Part shown: in pieces, positions 44,748-56,635 of the stretch
How positions within the stretch are numbered: position 1 is the first letter of the stretch
How the letters are laid out: every line of letters starts with the position of its first letter
Source of the DNA: Erigeron canadensis
Lineage: Eukaryota > Streptophyta > Magnoliopsida > Asterales > Asteraceae
Direction: 5' to 3'
NCBI RefSeq assembly: GCF_010389155.1
Contig: NC_057761.1
Location: 15,316,501 to 15,380,500, forward strand
Length of the DNA stretch: 64,000 bases
Position numbers and translations under genes: made by a program
The notes under the pieces: generated by a model
What the model was told of the DNA's origin: nothing
The model's input: only the letters and a program-made list of their open reading frames with translations
Database searches by the model: none

Positions 44748-44804
44748 ATAATAATCATGAATTAATTCCAATTTTGAAACATAAATAATTTTCTTTTTAA
44801 AACC

Positions 44805-45001
44805 GGGTTGCATACAGAGTATATGCAAGCCATTTTTGAAATAAATAACACAAATAAGCACGGGTTATACACTGAGTGTGCATAAGCCATGAAGTAATAA
44901 ATACATCATTTAAGCACGAGTTACATAGATAGCATATGTAAGCTACTTTTAAAATAAATAGTTTAATGAAGAACGGGTTGCATACAGAATATACGCAAGC
45001 C
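44805..45001 (-). repeat. tandem array of four 27-nt hairpins, 56-57 bp apart
   Basis: The hairpins lie at 44805-44831, 44862-44888, 44918-44944 and 44975-45001, each of GGGTT...AAGCC form, with the connecting sequence also related (TTTGAAATAAAT). Inner stem bases differ between copies but often in pairs (G-C to A-T at the sixth pair; C-G to T-A at the seventh). A G-G mismatch at the third pair is kept. The array starts about 130 bp downstream of the pol stop. Confidence 0.8.
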
Positions 45002-45134
45002 ACTTTTGAAATAAATGAAAAAAAAATCTTTTTGTTATTTTTCAAAATTTTTATTTTTGTATTTGATTTTTGTTTTTCAACTTTTTATGACTTTTTGAAA
45101 AATGAATCAAGAATTCCTTCCATGATAAAGTGAA

Positions 45135-48089
45135 TCAAGGATCAAGATTTAGCATACCAAGTTTAGAGATTAAGAAATTAAACCTCTGGTCGTCCAGTGG
45201 TTTTGTGAACAAATCAGCGAGTTGGTAGTCAGTTCCCACGAAGTAGAGTTCGATGTCACCTTTCTCAACATGATCTTTGAGAAAATGATATCTCACATCA
45301 ATGTGCTTTGAGCGTGAGTGGTTGACTGAGTTGACATCAATTGCAATGGCACTTTGAGAATCACGATAGATAGGGATACGATCATATTTCAGACCATAAT
45401 CGGTAAGTTGTGTTTTCATCCATAACACTTGAGCACAGCAACTAGCAGCAGCCACATATTCAGCTTCCGCTGTTGACAGTGATATACAATTTTGCTTCTT
45501 GGATGACCAACTTACAATCTTTTCCCCTAAGAATTGTAAAGTACCAGATGTGCTCTTGCGATCAAGCTTACAACCTGCATGATCTGCATCTGAATAGGCA
45601 GTTAAATTGAATCTAGTATCCCTTAGATACCAGAGACCGAGATTGGGTGTACCCTTCAGATAACGAAAAATTCGTTTCACAGCTTGGTAATATAAATCAG
45701 TAGGAGCAGCTTGATACCTAGCACACATACATGTTGCAAACATTATATCTGGGCGAGATGCTGTAAGATACAACAACGAACCAATCATGCTTCTATACCT
45801 CTTTTGGTCAAATGGTTTCCCATTTTTATCAACATTAATGTTTGTACGAGCAGCCATTGGAGTTGAAATTGAAGAACATGTAGTCATATCAAACTTTTTC
45901 AACATATCCTTTATGTACTTACCTTGTGATATAAAGATACCAGTTGGTAATTGTTTGATTTGTAATCCCAAAAAGTCATCAACATATATTTGGACAAGTA
46001 AAACATGTTTACCTTGCTTATGAATAAACAGGGTAGGATCAATAGTACCTTTGGAAAGCCTCCTTTGAGTAAGAAAGTAGATAAGGAATCATACCATGTA
46101 GATAAGGAATCATACCATGCTCGGGGTGCCTGCTTCAAACCATAGAGGGCCTTGTCTAACCTGTAGACATGGTTTGGCTTCTTAGGATCAACAAAACCTT
46201 CAGGTTGCTCCACGTAAACTTCTTCTTTGAGTTCTCCATTCAAGAATGCTATCTTCACATCCATTTGAAACACTGTGAAGTTTCTGAATGCGGCATAAGC
46301 TAAGAATATACGAATGGCCTCCATTCTTGCAACAGGAGCGAAAGTTTCGTCAAAATCCACACCAGGTTGTTGGCAGTAACCCTTTGCAACCAATCTAGCT
46401 TTGTTCCTTACTACAACTCCATTTTCATCCTTCTTGTTCTTGAAAATCCACTTGGTGCGAATTGGTTCTTATTTCCTTGGATTTGGAACCAATCTCCATA
46501 ACTTTAGTCTTTCAAACTGAGCTAATTCATCTTGCATTGCTTTAACCCACTCTGGATCACAAAGAGCTTCAGAGACAGTTTTGGGTTCGATGTTACTCAG
46601 TGAAAGTGCAACAAGACACTCATTGACTGTAGTACGGGTGGAAACACCAGCTTGTGGATCTCTGATGATCTGTTCTGTAGGATGATCTTTGCGCATACGT
46701 GACCACTTGTTGTCATGAGGAAGAGGATCTTGTTGATGAATGTCAACATTATCATCATTAAATCCAGAGTTCTGTTGAGAAATGGAATCATAGCTTGGAA
46801 GAACTCTTTCCTCAAAGTTTGGATGATCAAAATCCAGTGGTACATACACATTTGGAGTATTTGATGGATTTGTTGTTTGGGTGATTTGAGAAGGTTGTTC
46901 TTGAACATTCTTTTGAGAATAAATATCACTTGAAGGTGATTCTTCTTGCTCTGCAGAATTTGAAGATGATTCATGATAGTTATCAGGAACTGATTCATTT
47001 GTTTGAATAGGGTCTTTGTTCGGAATTGGTTCATTGATGACTTGAGGTTCCTTTTCTTGAATCGGTTTTGAGTTGTAGAATTCTTCGAAAAGAATATCTA
47101 GCTCTTCACTTGTTGGAGTTGGATATTTCTTGAACTTTGAAGCTAAGGTAGACGTCCTTGAGGAAGCACTTGAAGTACTTGGATCACTAATTGTTGGTAG
47201 CAAACTTTCTTGTTCAAATATCATGCCAGACATCTTGTCAAACCAAACATTCATGGTTTCTTGAATCGTGTTTGTTCGACGATTGAAGATGCGATATGCA
47301 ATCGATGTCTTTGAGTAACCTACAAAGTAACCTTCGTCACCTTTCCTTTCAAACTTTCCAACATTTTCCCGATCATTCAAGGTATAACAGACACACCCAA
47401 AAATATGGAAGTAACTGATGTTGGGTTTGCGTTTGTTAATAACCTCATAAGGAGTCTTCTCATGACGCTGATTGATGATGGACGAATTTTGAGTGTGACA
47501 GGCAGTGTCAACAACTTCAGCCCATATGTTTGATGGTAACTTGGAATAAGCAAGCAGTGTTCTTGCTGCTTCCACCAGCGTACGGTTTCTCCTTTCAACG
47601 ACACCATTTTGTTGCGGGGTACGAACAACAGAGAATTGGTGAGTAATGCCTTTCGATTTGCAAAATTCATTGAAGATGGCATTTTTGAACTCAGTACCGT
47701 TATCCGAACGGATATATCGGACAGGAAGTTGAAGATTCACTTGAGTGGAAGTGATGAAATCGATCAAAATTTGAGTTGTTTCATTTTTTGAAGCAAGAAA
47801 CTTGACCCAAGTGTATCTTGAATAATCATCAACAATAACCAGAATATATCTCTTCCCGTTTCTGCTTTGTACTTTCATAGGGCCACAAAGATTCATGTGA
47901 AGCAAATGAAGAGGTGCCAAAGTGTGTGGAATTTTCTTTGGTTTATGAGAAGTTCTCTTGATCTTCCCAACTGCACAAGAAGGACAGACATGCTCACTCT
48001 CATATTTGTAGTCAGGCAAGCCTATAACAAGTTGCTTGTTGACTAAAGCATTGATGGTTTGATAATTCAAGTGAGAAAGCCTCCTATGC
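45135..48089 (-). pseudogene. pol of element C (integrase, RT, RNase H), broken
   Basis: Read on the minus strand it enters at the integrase finger (HLNYQTINALVNKQL ... CPSCAVGKIKRTSHK). The first catalytic Asp is replaced: LHMNLCGPM, where D has LHMDLCGPM; the other two are present (RSDNGTEF, QQNGVVERRNRTLVE). A stop at about 46470 replaces a Glu codon before RT. The RT part 45911-46393 carries a 21-bp tandem duplication (WYDSLST twice, 46076-46117) and a frameshift before YVDD. RNase H 45135-45971 is open ([22 protein letters not shown]). Not functional. Confidence 0.88.
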
Positions 48090-48411
48090 TGTTAGAAATC
48101 CAAAAAAGTGATACATTGTAATTTAAGTTATGGACTTACTTGTAGGTAAGTCATAAGTTGATGATTTCTAAGGTTGAGGGGCTAATAGTGAGAATTAGCA
48201 TAGTTGATGTGTTTAGACTATAAATAGCCCTCAATCCCTTAGAAATCATAACAATAAGCATAACTCTTGACATACATTCCATACCATTACACCTGAATAA
48301 CACACACTTAATCCTAATTCTCTCTCAACACACACACAAACACCAAGAACACGCACACTAACCAAACGCCATTGTTGATGTGAATTCGAGTGATAAAATC
48401 GTGTTGTTACA
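48090..48411 (+). repeat. 5' LTR of element D
   Basis: It is 322 bp, TGTTAGAAATCC...GTTGTTACA. The TATA box is GACTATAAATAGCCC at about 48220, followed by a CA-rich R/U5 (CACACACACAAACACC). Confidence 0.9.
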
Positions 48412-48413
48412 TT

Positions 48414-48425
48414 TGGTATCAGAGT
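48414..48425 (+). promoter_or_regulatory. primer binding site of element D, tRNA-Met type
   Basis: TGGTATCAGAGT lies two bases after the LTR end. Confidence 0.88.
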
Positions 48426-49573
48426 AAAACATCGTTTTGATCTCGATCCATAACTGAATTCAATCACATTTTCATCAAAAATCACCTTTAATTATGTTTT
48501 TTTTTTGTTTCTGTTCGTTTTTTTTCCTCACTGAAAATCCAAAAAAATTAACCTCTCAAATCACAGAAAATCACAGATGTTTGTTCACCGTTCGATTCCT
48601 CATAGTTAATAACATAATCCTCTCAAGTTTCATGTTCTAATTCGATCTGAATCAAAAGTTCAGATTTTGAGTTTTTGGCGCTAAAATTTGGGATTTGATT
48701 CTGTTGTGTTATAAGCTAAATTGTGTTAATCGGATCATAGCTGAGGTGAAAACAAACTGTTTGCAAGTGGTTTCATGTTCCAATTCTCAGAAAATCAAAA
48801 GATATTGAAGTTTTAAAAAATCGTCAATGGAGGTGTTCATACTCAGAGGTTGAAGACGACTGTGTGAAGCTAAAACGATCTTATTTAGATCGTTTCAGTT
48901 TTTCTACCCTTGATACTTTCATATCAGTATTGTGGCTTGTAAAACGATTCAAATTTTGATCGTTTTGACAAGTGTGGTTGTGTTGTGAAGAATTGATTGT
49001 GGCTAACTGATCCTTTGGATTGGTTTTGGTCAATTCAATTTCTTGAAAAATACACAAGTTTTTGAGGAATCCTGAAAAGAAACCAAAACGATCTCTTTTA
49101 GATCGTTTCAGTTTTCTTAGAGATCAGAACGATCTCTTTTAGATCGTTTCAAGTTTTGCTTGAACATTTTCTGGTTTGATTAATTCGTGAAGTGTTGTGT
49201 TTGGGAATCATACTACTCTTGGGTAACTGATCTTCGTGATTGGTTTTGCTCAATTCATTTCATTCCATTTCATACCAAAACTCTGCCCAAATCATTTCAG
49301 AATACTTAGAAGTTTTCTTCTTCAAAAAATCGTTTCAAGTTTAAATCGTTTCATTCTTAATTCAATTTAGATCGTTTCAAATTAAATCGTTTCATTCCTG
49401 CACATTGAGATCATTTCATTCCTGAAAATTCAGATCGTTTCATTCATACTTCAAAACAGATCGTTTCATTTTCATTTCAATTCAGATCGTTTCATTTCAT
49501 TCCAACTTAGATCGTTTCATAGTTTCATATTTTCTTCAAAATCAATTCAATTCTCAATTCAAATCAATTTCAA
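48426..49573 (+). repeat. gag leader of element D with GATCGTTTCA palindrome and half-site array
   Basis: No ORF. Full quasi-palindromes AAACGATCT...AGATCGTTT lie at 48873-48895, 48941-48966, 49084-49108 and 49127-49150. From about 49330 to 49523 roughly eight half sites (AGATCGTTTCAT or close) follow, mixed with TTCATTC words, ending 50 bp before the gag ATG. Confidence 0.8.
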
Positions 49574-51676
49574 ATGACTACTCGTGAAGCATTGTCTCTG
49601 GGTACTGATACAAGACCACCAGTTCTTTATCGTGGTAACTATGGACTTTGGAAGAAAAGGTTCATGGATTATGTGGAACGTCAGACAAATGGTCTCATGC
49701 TTAAGGACTCAATCATCAATGGACTTGCTATGCATCGTCATCCTACTACCCGTGCTATTTTGACTCCTGATCTTTTGAACGCCGAACAAAGAGATCGTAC
49801 TGCTGCTGACAACAGAGCTAGATCATGCTTGTACCAAGCACTTCCTGATGAGATCTATGGCTCAATTGATTCTTACGACACAGCAAAGGAGATTTGGGAT
49901 GAAGTTGCTAGACAAATGGAAGGTTCTAATGTAACCTCAACAATTCGACTGACAAATGTCTTAACTGAGTTTGACAATTTTCAGAAATCACCAAATGAAA
50001 ATCTTGAGTCCGTGTAATACAGATTCTGCAATGTGATCAATGAACTAAGAAAGAACAAGGTCAAGAAAGATGAGATTGAGCTGAACATCAAATTTATCAA
50101 AGCACTTGGTCCCGAATGGGAAGATTATGGAACTCAAATCAAGCAACATCAAGACCTGACCAAATTCACCATTCATACTCTTTATGAATCTTTCAAGTTG
50201 AATGAGAGCAAGGTTCTGAGCAAAAATTCATTCAACAAAGTGCCAGAAGTTGTATCTACTGATCCTTTGGCATTGGTTGTTGAACGAAAGGTTTCTGAGG
50301 CTCTTAAAAGACAAATGACTATTGTTTCTTCGTCTGATGAGGAGGGAGAAGATTACTTGACTCCAGGAGATGGTGTTCCTGATGAATTCTACCAAGCTCT
50401 TGCCGCTGTTACCAAGCATTTCAAGAAAAAGTATTTCAAAGTGAGGCCAACTAACAACAATCTTCGAACTTCATCAACAAGTGCATTTCCAAAGAAGGAA
50501 CAATATCATCACAAGAGTTTTGAACAAGGTGAAACAACTGTTTCCAAGAAAAGAGACAAGAAAGCAGAAAATGAGAAACAAATCATGGAAAAAGAAAAGA
50601 CATCTGACAAAAAGTGTTACAACTGTGGAATTCCTGGTCATTTTGCTGTGGATTGCAAGCTGCCTCGTAAGAAGGATTATGCATACTACAAGCAGAAGAT
50701 GCTTCTAGCAAAGCAAGTTGAAGCCGGTCAAGCCTTGATTGCTGAAGATGACAAGTGGCTTTTACTTTCTGATGATGAAGACGAAGATCTGTCTGCCAAT
50801 GTATGTTTCATGGCAAGGTTAAGCAAAGACAAAGTGTTGGAGGCTGACAACACTGACGAGGAATATCCCGATGATGAGGTAAATCTCGACTTTACTTTTT
50901 CATCAATTAAGGATAAAGAGTCTTGTAGAATTGGCTTATCAAACTTGACGAATCATTACACTTCTTTAGCCAACAAAAACAAGAAATTGAAAAATAGCAT
51001 TGTATTTTCAAAAAGGGAATACACAAAACTTCTTGAACAAAATTGTAAACTACTTTTTGAGTATGATGCTATGAAACAAGAATTTCAAAACTATAAAGAA
51101 CAAATGTTGGTTAAAGAATGTGAAATGAATGTGTCTCCTAACTCTAAGTTATTGAAAAAGTGTCATAATTTAGAAAAGACCATTCTTCATCTTGAAAAAG
51201 CCAATCAAGATATTGAAGTTCAAAAGACCAATGAATGGCTTCATGCAAATGCGAGACAAATGGATGTTGATATTCTGAATAAGAAGCTTCAAGAAGCTAC
51301 ACCAAAAACAATTGAACTTGAAAGAAAAGTTTCTGATTTAAATCATAACTGTTTTTTAAAAGGCATTGAGATTGAAAATCTTGGAAGACAAATTGAGGAA
51401 CATAAAAAGAATATACTTTTCTATCAAGAAAAGTTGTACAAAGTTGAACAAAACCCTCTTTTGGATTTCACTGCCTATTTTAATAAGTCAAAAATTGATA
51501 GATCAGAACTTCTTCTTGGGTTGGGATTTGAGAATATCACTCCATTGCAAAAAGCCAAAGACAAGATTGAACCCTTGTATGATGAAAAGTTTTTGAGACT
51601 TGGTATGGTTCAACAATTCATTTGTCCATTGGATGACGAATTTGAGACTGTTGAAGTTGAGAAAATTTCAAAATAA
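49574..51676 (+). pseudogene. gag of element D
   Basis: It starts MTTREALSLGTDTRPPVLYR at the first ATG after the leader. The copia gag domain (YGLWKKRFMDYVERQTNGL, AKEIWDEVARQMEGSNVTST) is followed by CCHC zinc knuckle CYNCGIPGHFAVDC near 50621-50662, then an acidic stretch (SDDEDEDLS) and a long coiled coil (NKKLKNSIVFSKREYTKLLE). One TAA at 50015-50017 interrupts an otherwise continuous frame of about 700 codons. Structural particle protein. Confidence 0.85.
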
Positions 51677-53369
51677 TAAATTTTTGGTTAATTATGATGC
51701 AATTAATACTTCTTACGAAACGAAAAAGTCATCATTTTTTGAATTAGAAGAAATTGCGTCTAATTTTCAAAACCAAGAATCTGTTGTTTCACCACCTAAA
51801 CCAACTAAATTGTATGTTCCATCCACATTTTTGGAAAAACAAATAGAAGATTTACAACAAAAGGTGGAATCTCAACAAAAACTTATTAATAATCTACATT
51901 CTCAAAGTCCGAATTCAAAGAATGAATCAGTTGTTGTTGATATCAAGAAAGTTTGTGTGAATGTTTCTACCCAAACTGATTTCTGTCTTTTAGTAGACCA
52001 TTCCACTCAGACTGCTTGTGTTTCATCTACTGGTTCCTCCACCCAAACCTTGACTGATTCTTTTGAGTATTCATGTCAAAATACAGCTACTGAAATAGCT
52101 GATGATTATGTGCAATCTGATTTATCTAATGACGAACTTGCGCATAGTTTAGTTTTGATATGGTACTAGTTTAGGTTTTTCACTTATGAGTTTCCTGAAG
52201 AGTTAGTTGTTCACCCTAAGCTTTATGCTAGTATAGGTGTTGATACTTCTACTCAACTTTCTTGTGAAACCAAAGCAGTGTCAGTTCAAGTTGATTTTAT
52301 TCCTGAGACAACCAATAGTGTGAAGTTGGAAAACAAAACTCCTGATTTTTCAAAATTCTCTCCAGTTTCTACATTCACCAAAAATGATTTTGATAAATTC
52401 ATGGAGGGAGAATATGTTTTTGATCCTAAAACTGAGAAAAAGATTGAATCTACCAAAATCAAAGTTGAATCAAAAGAGGAATCTCCAAAATCGTTTTTCA
52501 AAGATCCAACTTCATATTACTCAAAGAAACGGGTTATTTAGAAACCCATCAAGACTGAACCAAAGACTGTCACCAAACCAAGAATCAATAAGTTAAAAAC
52601 AAAGTGTCCTACCCCAGAAAAGCATGTTAAAACCAAACAAGATGAGACCAAACCCAAAATCAAATACAACAAAGTGAAACTTCTGGAAATCAATTCAAAT
52701 GTTTCTTCGTCTAGCTCTCATTCTAGTTTAAATTTTAAAGTGTCTAAGTCTAGTTCAGTTTTGCTAACTAGGGATGCTTCAAATGGTGCAACTAGGTATA
52801 GGGATAGATATGGCTGGTTTTCTCATGATAAACCTAAGAAACAAGAAGTTTCTGCACCGCCAAAAGAGTCTAAAAAGATAAAAGTGCTTCAAAACTCTCG
52901 TTCTAATCTTCTTAGTGTCAATTCGACAGGTGGAAAGAGCTTAATTAGTGAGACCAAATGGGTAGCTAAGTCATTAGTACCTAAGTTCACTAATGTTGAT
53001 AAAAAGGAGAAAAGGCGAAGAAGAAAATATGGTAGTAAGAAGAAGCATGTTTCTGTTAAGTCAAACAATTTATCTTTTAAGTCTTCTGTGTTAAACAATG
53101 TTAATGGTGCCAAGGCTAGGCCTTGTGATGTTGTAAACAATGTTAATTCTTGTTCTCATATGCATGGTTTGAATGCTGGTAAACATGTGACTTTTGATTC
53201 GTGTGTTAATATTCGTTTGTTTAATCCAAATGTGCTTGTTGATAATGTGTTTGTTAACAAGTATGTTGATTCAAAAGCATGTTTGTATGCATCTCCTAAG
53301 TTATATCCCCTGCCTGTATTAACTAACCACAAAGGACCCGTCTCTAAGTGGGTACCTAAAGTTGGTTAA
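51677..53369 (+). pseudogene. gag-pol linker of element D with TQT repeats
   Basis: A frameshift near 51670 leads to a frame that stays constant from 51600 to 53369, with stops at 52167 and 52539. It holds a Lys/Glu coiled coil (LEKQIEDLQQKVESQQ), three STQT motifs plus STQL (about 51965, 52003, 52038 and 52245), a basic block EKRRRRKYGSKKKH and the family end block GPVSKWVPKVG. TQT motifs are the usual core of dynein light chain LC8 binding sites, and Sirevirus Gag is reported to bind LC8-like proteins. Confidence 0.7.
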
Positions 53370-54310
53370 ATTTTTGATTACAGGAAATAACCATCTGTGT
53401 TTGGATACTCGATTCTGGGTGTTCAAAACACATGACTAGCAATAAATCATTGCTCAAGAATTTTGTTGAAAGATTCATGGGAACTGTTCGTTTCGGAAAC
53501 AACAATTTCGCTCCAATTCTAGGTTATGGAGATATTGAAAGAAACGGAATTGTCATCAAGAAAGTTCATTATGTTGAAGGCCTGAGTCATAACTTGTTCA
53601 GTGTTGGACAGTTTTGTGACAACAATCTTCAAGTTCTTTTTCGACAATCTCTGTGCAAAGTCCAAACTCTAGATGGAATTGATATCCTATGCGGAGATCG
53701 TGAAGACAATCTTTTCTCAGTTAATCTTGATGATAACCAACCAACTGATAATATATGTCTTGTTTTAAAAGCTACTTCGAAAAATTCGTGGTTGTGGCAT
53801 AGAAGGCTTTCTCACTTGAATTATCAAACCATCAATGCTTTAGTCAACAAGCAACTTGTTGAAGGCTTGCCTAACTACAAATATGAGAGTGAGCATGTCT
53901 GTCCTTCTTGTGCAGTTGGGAAGATCAAGAGAACTTCTCATAAACCAAAGAAAATTTCACACACTTTGGCACCTCTTCATTTGCTTCACATGGATCTTTG
54001 TGGGCCTATGAAAGTACAAAGTAGAAACGGGAAGAGATATATTCTGGTTATCATTGATGATTATTCTAGATACACTTGGGGTCAAGTTTCTTGCTTCAAA
54101 AGATGAAACAACTCAAATTTTGATCGATTTCATCACTTCCACTCAAGTGAATCTTCAACTTCCAGTCCGTTATATCCGTTCAGATAACGGTACTGAATTA
54201 AAAAATGTCATCTTCAATGAATTTTGCAAATTAAAAGGCATTACTCACCAATTCTCTGCTGTCCGAACCCCGCAACAAAATGGTGTTGTTGAAAGGAGAA
54301 ATTGTACGCT
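53370..54310 (+). pseudogene. protease and integrase N-terminal part of element D
   Basis: The protease active site WILDSGCSKHMT (53402-53437) is intact. The integrase finger (WLWHRRLSHLNYQ ... CPSCAVGKIKRT) and first Asp (LHMDLCGPM) are intact. A G-run one base longer than in element C, near 54080, shifts the frame; the second Asp (RSDNGTEL) and Glu (QQNGVVERRN) follow in the new frame. Cut at 54310 by element E. Confidence 0.88.
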
Positions 54311-54564
54311 TGTTATAAACAAATTTAAGCTAGATTTGTGCAATTTATGGAGTTTGTGTTTAAAAAGGTGTTTGTGTGTGTATGGAGGTTAGGGATGAAG
54401 ATTAGAGATAAAATGTGTGGAATGTGTGTGTTTTTAATTTAGAAATGGTAAAAGTCTTACAAATTAGGTGTGGAAGGGGGTATTTATACCATAAATCTAA
54501 GATTTCACTAATGCCCCTTCCATCTCTAAAATATTACATTTTAACACCATTTTTAGGTCTAACA
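54311..54564 (-). repeat. 3' LTR of element E
   Basis: It is 254 bp, TGTTATAAAC...GGTCTAACA, with a TATA box GGTATAAATACCCCC at about 54485 on the minus strand. Its last 104 bp recur at 61538-61641 and its first 30 bp at 57514-57543. Confidence 0.88.
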
Positions 54565-55240
54565 TTCTTCCCCTTGGTGTTGAAATGTAATTCAACGTCT
54601 TTAAATACGAATTTGTTGATGAAGGTCTTCGAAGCTTTCTCATTGTCTTCAAGATCTTCCATCAAACTAATCTTTTCAGAGTAAATGCACTGCGGAAAAT
54701 GGATTTGGCTCTTGAGTTTTTAAAACACTTTGCGGAAGCTTGATCTTGGCTCTTTTAGATTTGAACATGAAAGCATCTTCTTGACAATCTTAACTTTGTC
54801 ACACTTCCCCTTGATTAATGAATCTCTCTCTTGAAGCATTTAGACAAACATTCTTCTTCATCACAAACTTCCCCTCGATCAAAAAGTCATATTTGTGTAC
54901 CACCAATGCTTATGTATAGGGTGTACCCGCGGCGTACCCACCACGTTAGAGATAGTTTTCTTCAAAGAATCAACTTGGGGTCATCCTTATTAATATATCT
55001 TCTTACTTCCCCTCAAATGATGAACTTTCTTGTTTCTCCCCATCAAATTTCAAGAAGACATTAAGGTCGTTCGACTTCATTGTTCTCTTTCTTCCCCTCA
55101 TGATGAATGTGTGGCTACATGTTCATCATGTTTCTTTGAAGTCGAAGCTGGGGAATCAACTATTATGAAGTAGTAATCCAATAAACAACATCTTTAGCCC
55201 GGGTTATACACTGACATGTGTATAAGCCATATTCATCGAA
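54565..55240 (-). other. 3' non-coding region of element E with repeated PPT-like tracts
   Basis: On the minus strand, AGGGGAAG-type tracts occur at 54565-54579 (the LTR-proximal PPT), and at about 54803, 54870, 55009 and 55091. One GGGTT...AAGCC hairpin lies at 55201-55228. It also contains the 39-bp segment 55052-55090 that reappears at 61497-61535. Confidence 0.7.
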
Positions 55241-56322
55241 TCACTTAACAACAACCTTTGGGACCCATTTTAGTGTAGACCCAATGGTTTTAGTCTTGAA
55301 ACTCCAAAGGAAAGTGTCATCGATTCGACGAATAGAATCTGCAATCCATAGAGGGTGAAAACTCGAAGTCGTTGAAAAGTTGAGTTTTCGTGGACGCAGT
55401 GGAGATGCAAAGACATTCACTTTTTGCATTGCAAATGGTTTTGGTGCAAGATCAAATAGCTCCCAAAATGAATATTTGAATGTCCTTGACTCAGTTGACT
55501 TGGGCTTATAAAATGACTTTGGCACAGTCTTTGTCAACTGAGCTTTTGCTTGAGAGATGAACTTGGTATTGTCTTCAAACGATAAGAATGGAATGAGAGT
55601 CTTTGTTCCATCAATATTTGTCTTCTGAGAGTACCTTCTATCCTTTTCCAAGGCATAGTTGGTAAACTGAGACACTTTACGGTTGGGGTTTTTGGAACAT
55701 CACCAATCTTGTAAGCAGGAGAACTACTCGATTGTTTCAGAAGAGCTTCAACTTTTGTATCAAGAGACTTCGACTTGAAAGATTCAATTCGACTTTCAAT
55801 CTTCTCAAGTTGTTTTTCAACCAAAGAACTCAAATCAGACAAAGAAATTGTTGACACTTCAGCCTTTATCTTTGAAGCAATAGTTGTTTCCTTCAAGAGA
55901 CGAGCTTCCAAGGATGAAACTTGTGACATCAACTCATCATTCTTCTTCAAAGTTTGCTTGTCAATTTCATTCCAAACTTTAAGGTTTTCAATTTCATCTC
56001 GAAGTTCTTTTATCTCACTTCTAAGCCTCACATTCCCAGCTTGAAAGTAGGTAATCTGTTCTTTCAGTTTGACATTCTCAGCTTGTAACGTGACTACTTC
56101 CCCTTGAAACTTTACATTTTCAGTTGCAATCGAATGAATCATTAACTTCATTACTTGACAAGGAGTTATTTCAGATTGCGAAAAAGTAGTCGTACAACAT
56201 GAGCACAGTCCACCTTTATGAAGTTTTATTTCAGATGAAGTAGGTGTCTTGGGTGAGGAAGTTAACCAAAAATTGAGGACGTAATCATTTTTGACCGAAT
56301 TTGAGATACTTGGACTTGTCAT
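55241..56322 (-). pseudogene. coiled-coil gene of element E
   Basis: The likely start is MTSPSISNSVKNDYVLNFWL (ATG at 56322-56320), although the frame is open to 56421. A Cys-rich GLCSCCTTTF is followed by a long coiled coil (VVTLQAENVKLKEQITYFQ, IKELRDEIENLKVWNEIDKQ) and a linker. A frameshift near 55680 leads to the end segment 55241-55675, which closes with STLKWVPKVVVK, the same end block as the gag-pol linker of D. So the only gene kept is a gag-pol-linker type protein. No enzyme domain. Confidence 0.65.
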
Positions 56323-56635
56323 TTTGTTGAGCAAAGGTGGAAAGAAATGAAAAGTATTGTGTTTTAAATTGAAATGAAGAGTTAAGAATTGAAAATTTTT
56401 GAATTTCAGGTTTCCCTCCAAATTTTGCTGTCGAAATATGTTCTTATGAAACTTGGAATTTCATGTAAACTTTGGATATCATGATCATACGAAAAATTTG
56501 ATAATTTCAAAAAAATATCGCCGAAACCGCGTCGAAAACGCACAAAAATGGACCGAAAATTTTTCGAACGCTACCAAACTTCAAATCTCCATGAATCATG
56601 CCATTTTTTTTTTTGAATTGGAATGATCTTGGTTG

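Larger units (their letters stand above)
42175..45134 (-). other. long 3' non-coding region of element C with several PPT-like tracts
   Basis: No open pol or env-like frame is seen. On the minus strand AGGGGGAG-type tracts occur next to the LTR (42175-42187), at about 42754, 43104 and 44443; repeated PPT-like tracts are reported for Sireviruses. It also holds an inverted coiled-coil gene fragment (42855-43023), two loop-motif hairpins and a four-hairpin tandem array. C has no env-like gene, unlike A, B and F. Confidence 0.7.
41856..48089 (-). mobile_element. element C: Sirevirus-like element inserted in B, cut by D
   Basis: The 3' LTR (41856-42174), PPT, 3-kb non-coding 3' region and pol back to the integrase zinc finger are present on the minus strand. 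TGTAT at 41851-41855 is the left target copy; the right one lies outside the window. Element D interrupts the integrase at 48089/48090. Confidence 0.85.

Noticed and set aside
44797..45045. 82-residue minus-strand ORF with internal repeats
   Set aside because: It is the translation of the four-hairpin array. Base-paired changes rather than codon pattern explain the conservation.
46597..47034. 145-residue ORF in C pol linker, with a counterpart at 62294-62626
   Set aside because: Out-of-frame shadow of the integrase-RT linker in both elements.
48873..49523. CRISPR-like array, because of short regularly recurring repeats
   Set aside because: Spacing is irregular, spacers are not unique equal-length units, and the context is a plant retrotransposon leader.
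55775..56044. 89-residue plus-strand ORF opposite E's coiled coil
   Set aside because: Antisense shadow; the minus frame has the coiled-coil pattern and family matches within the window.
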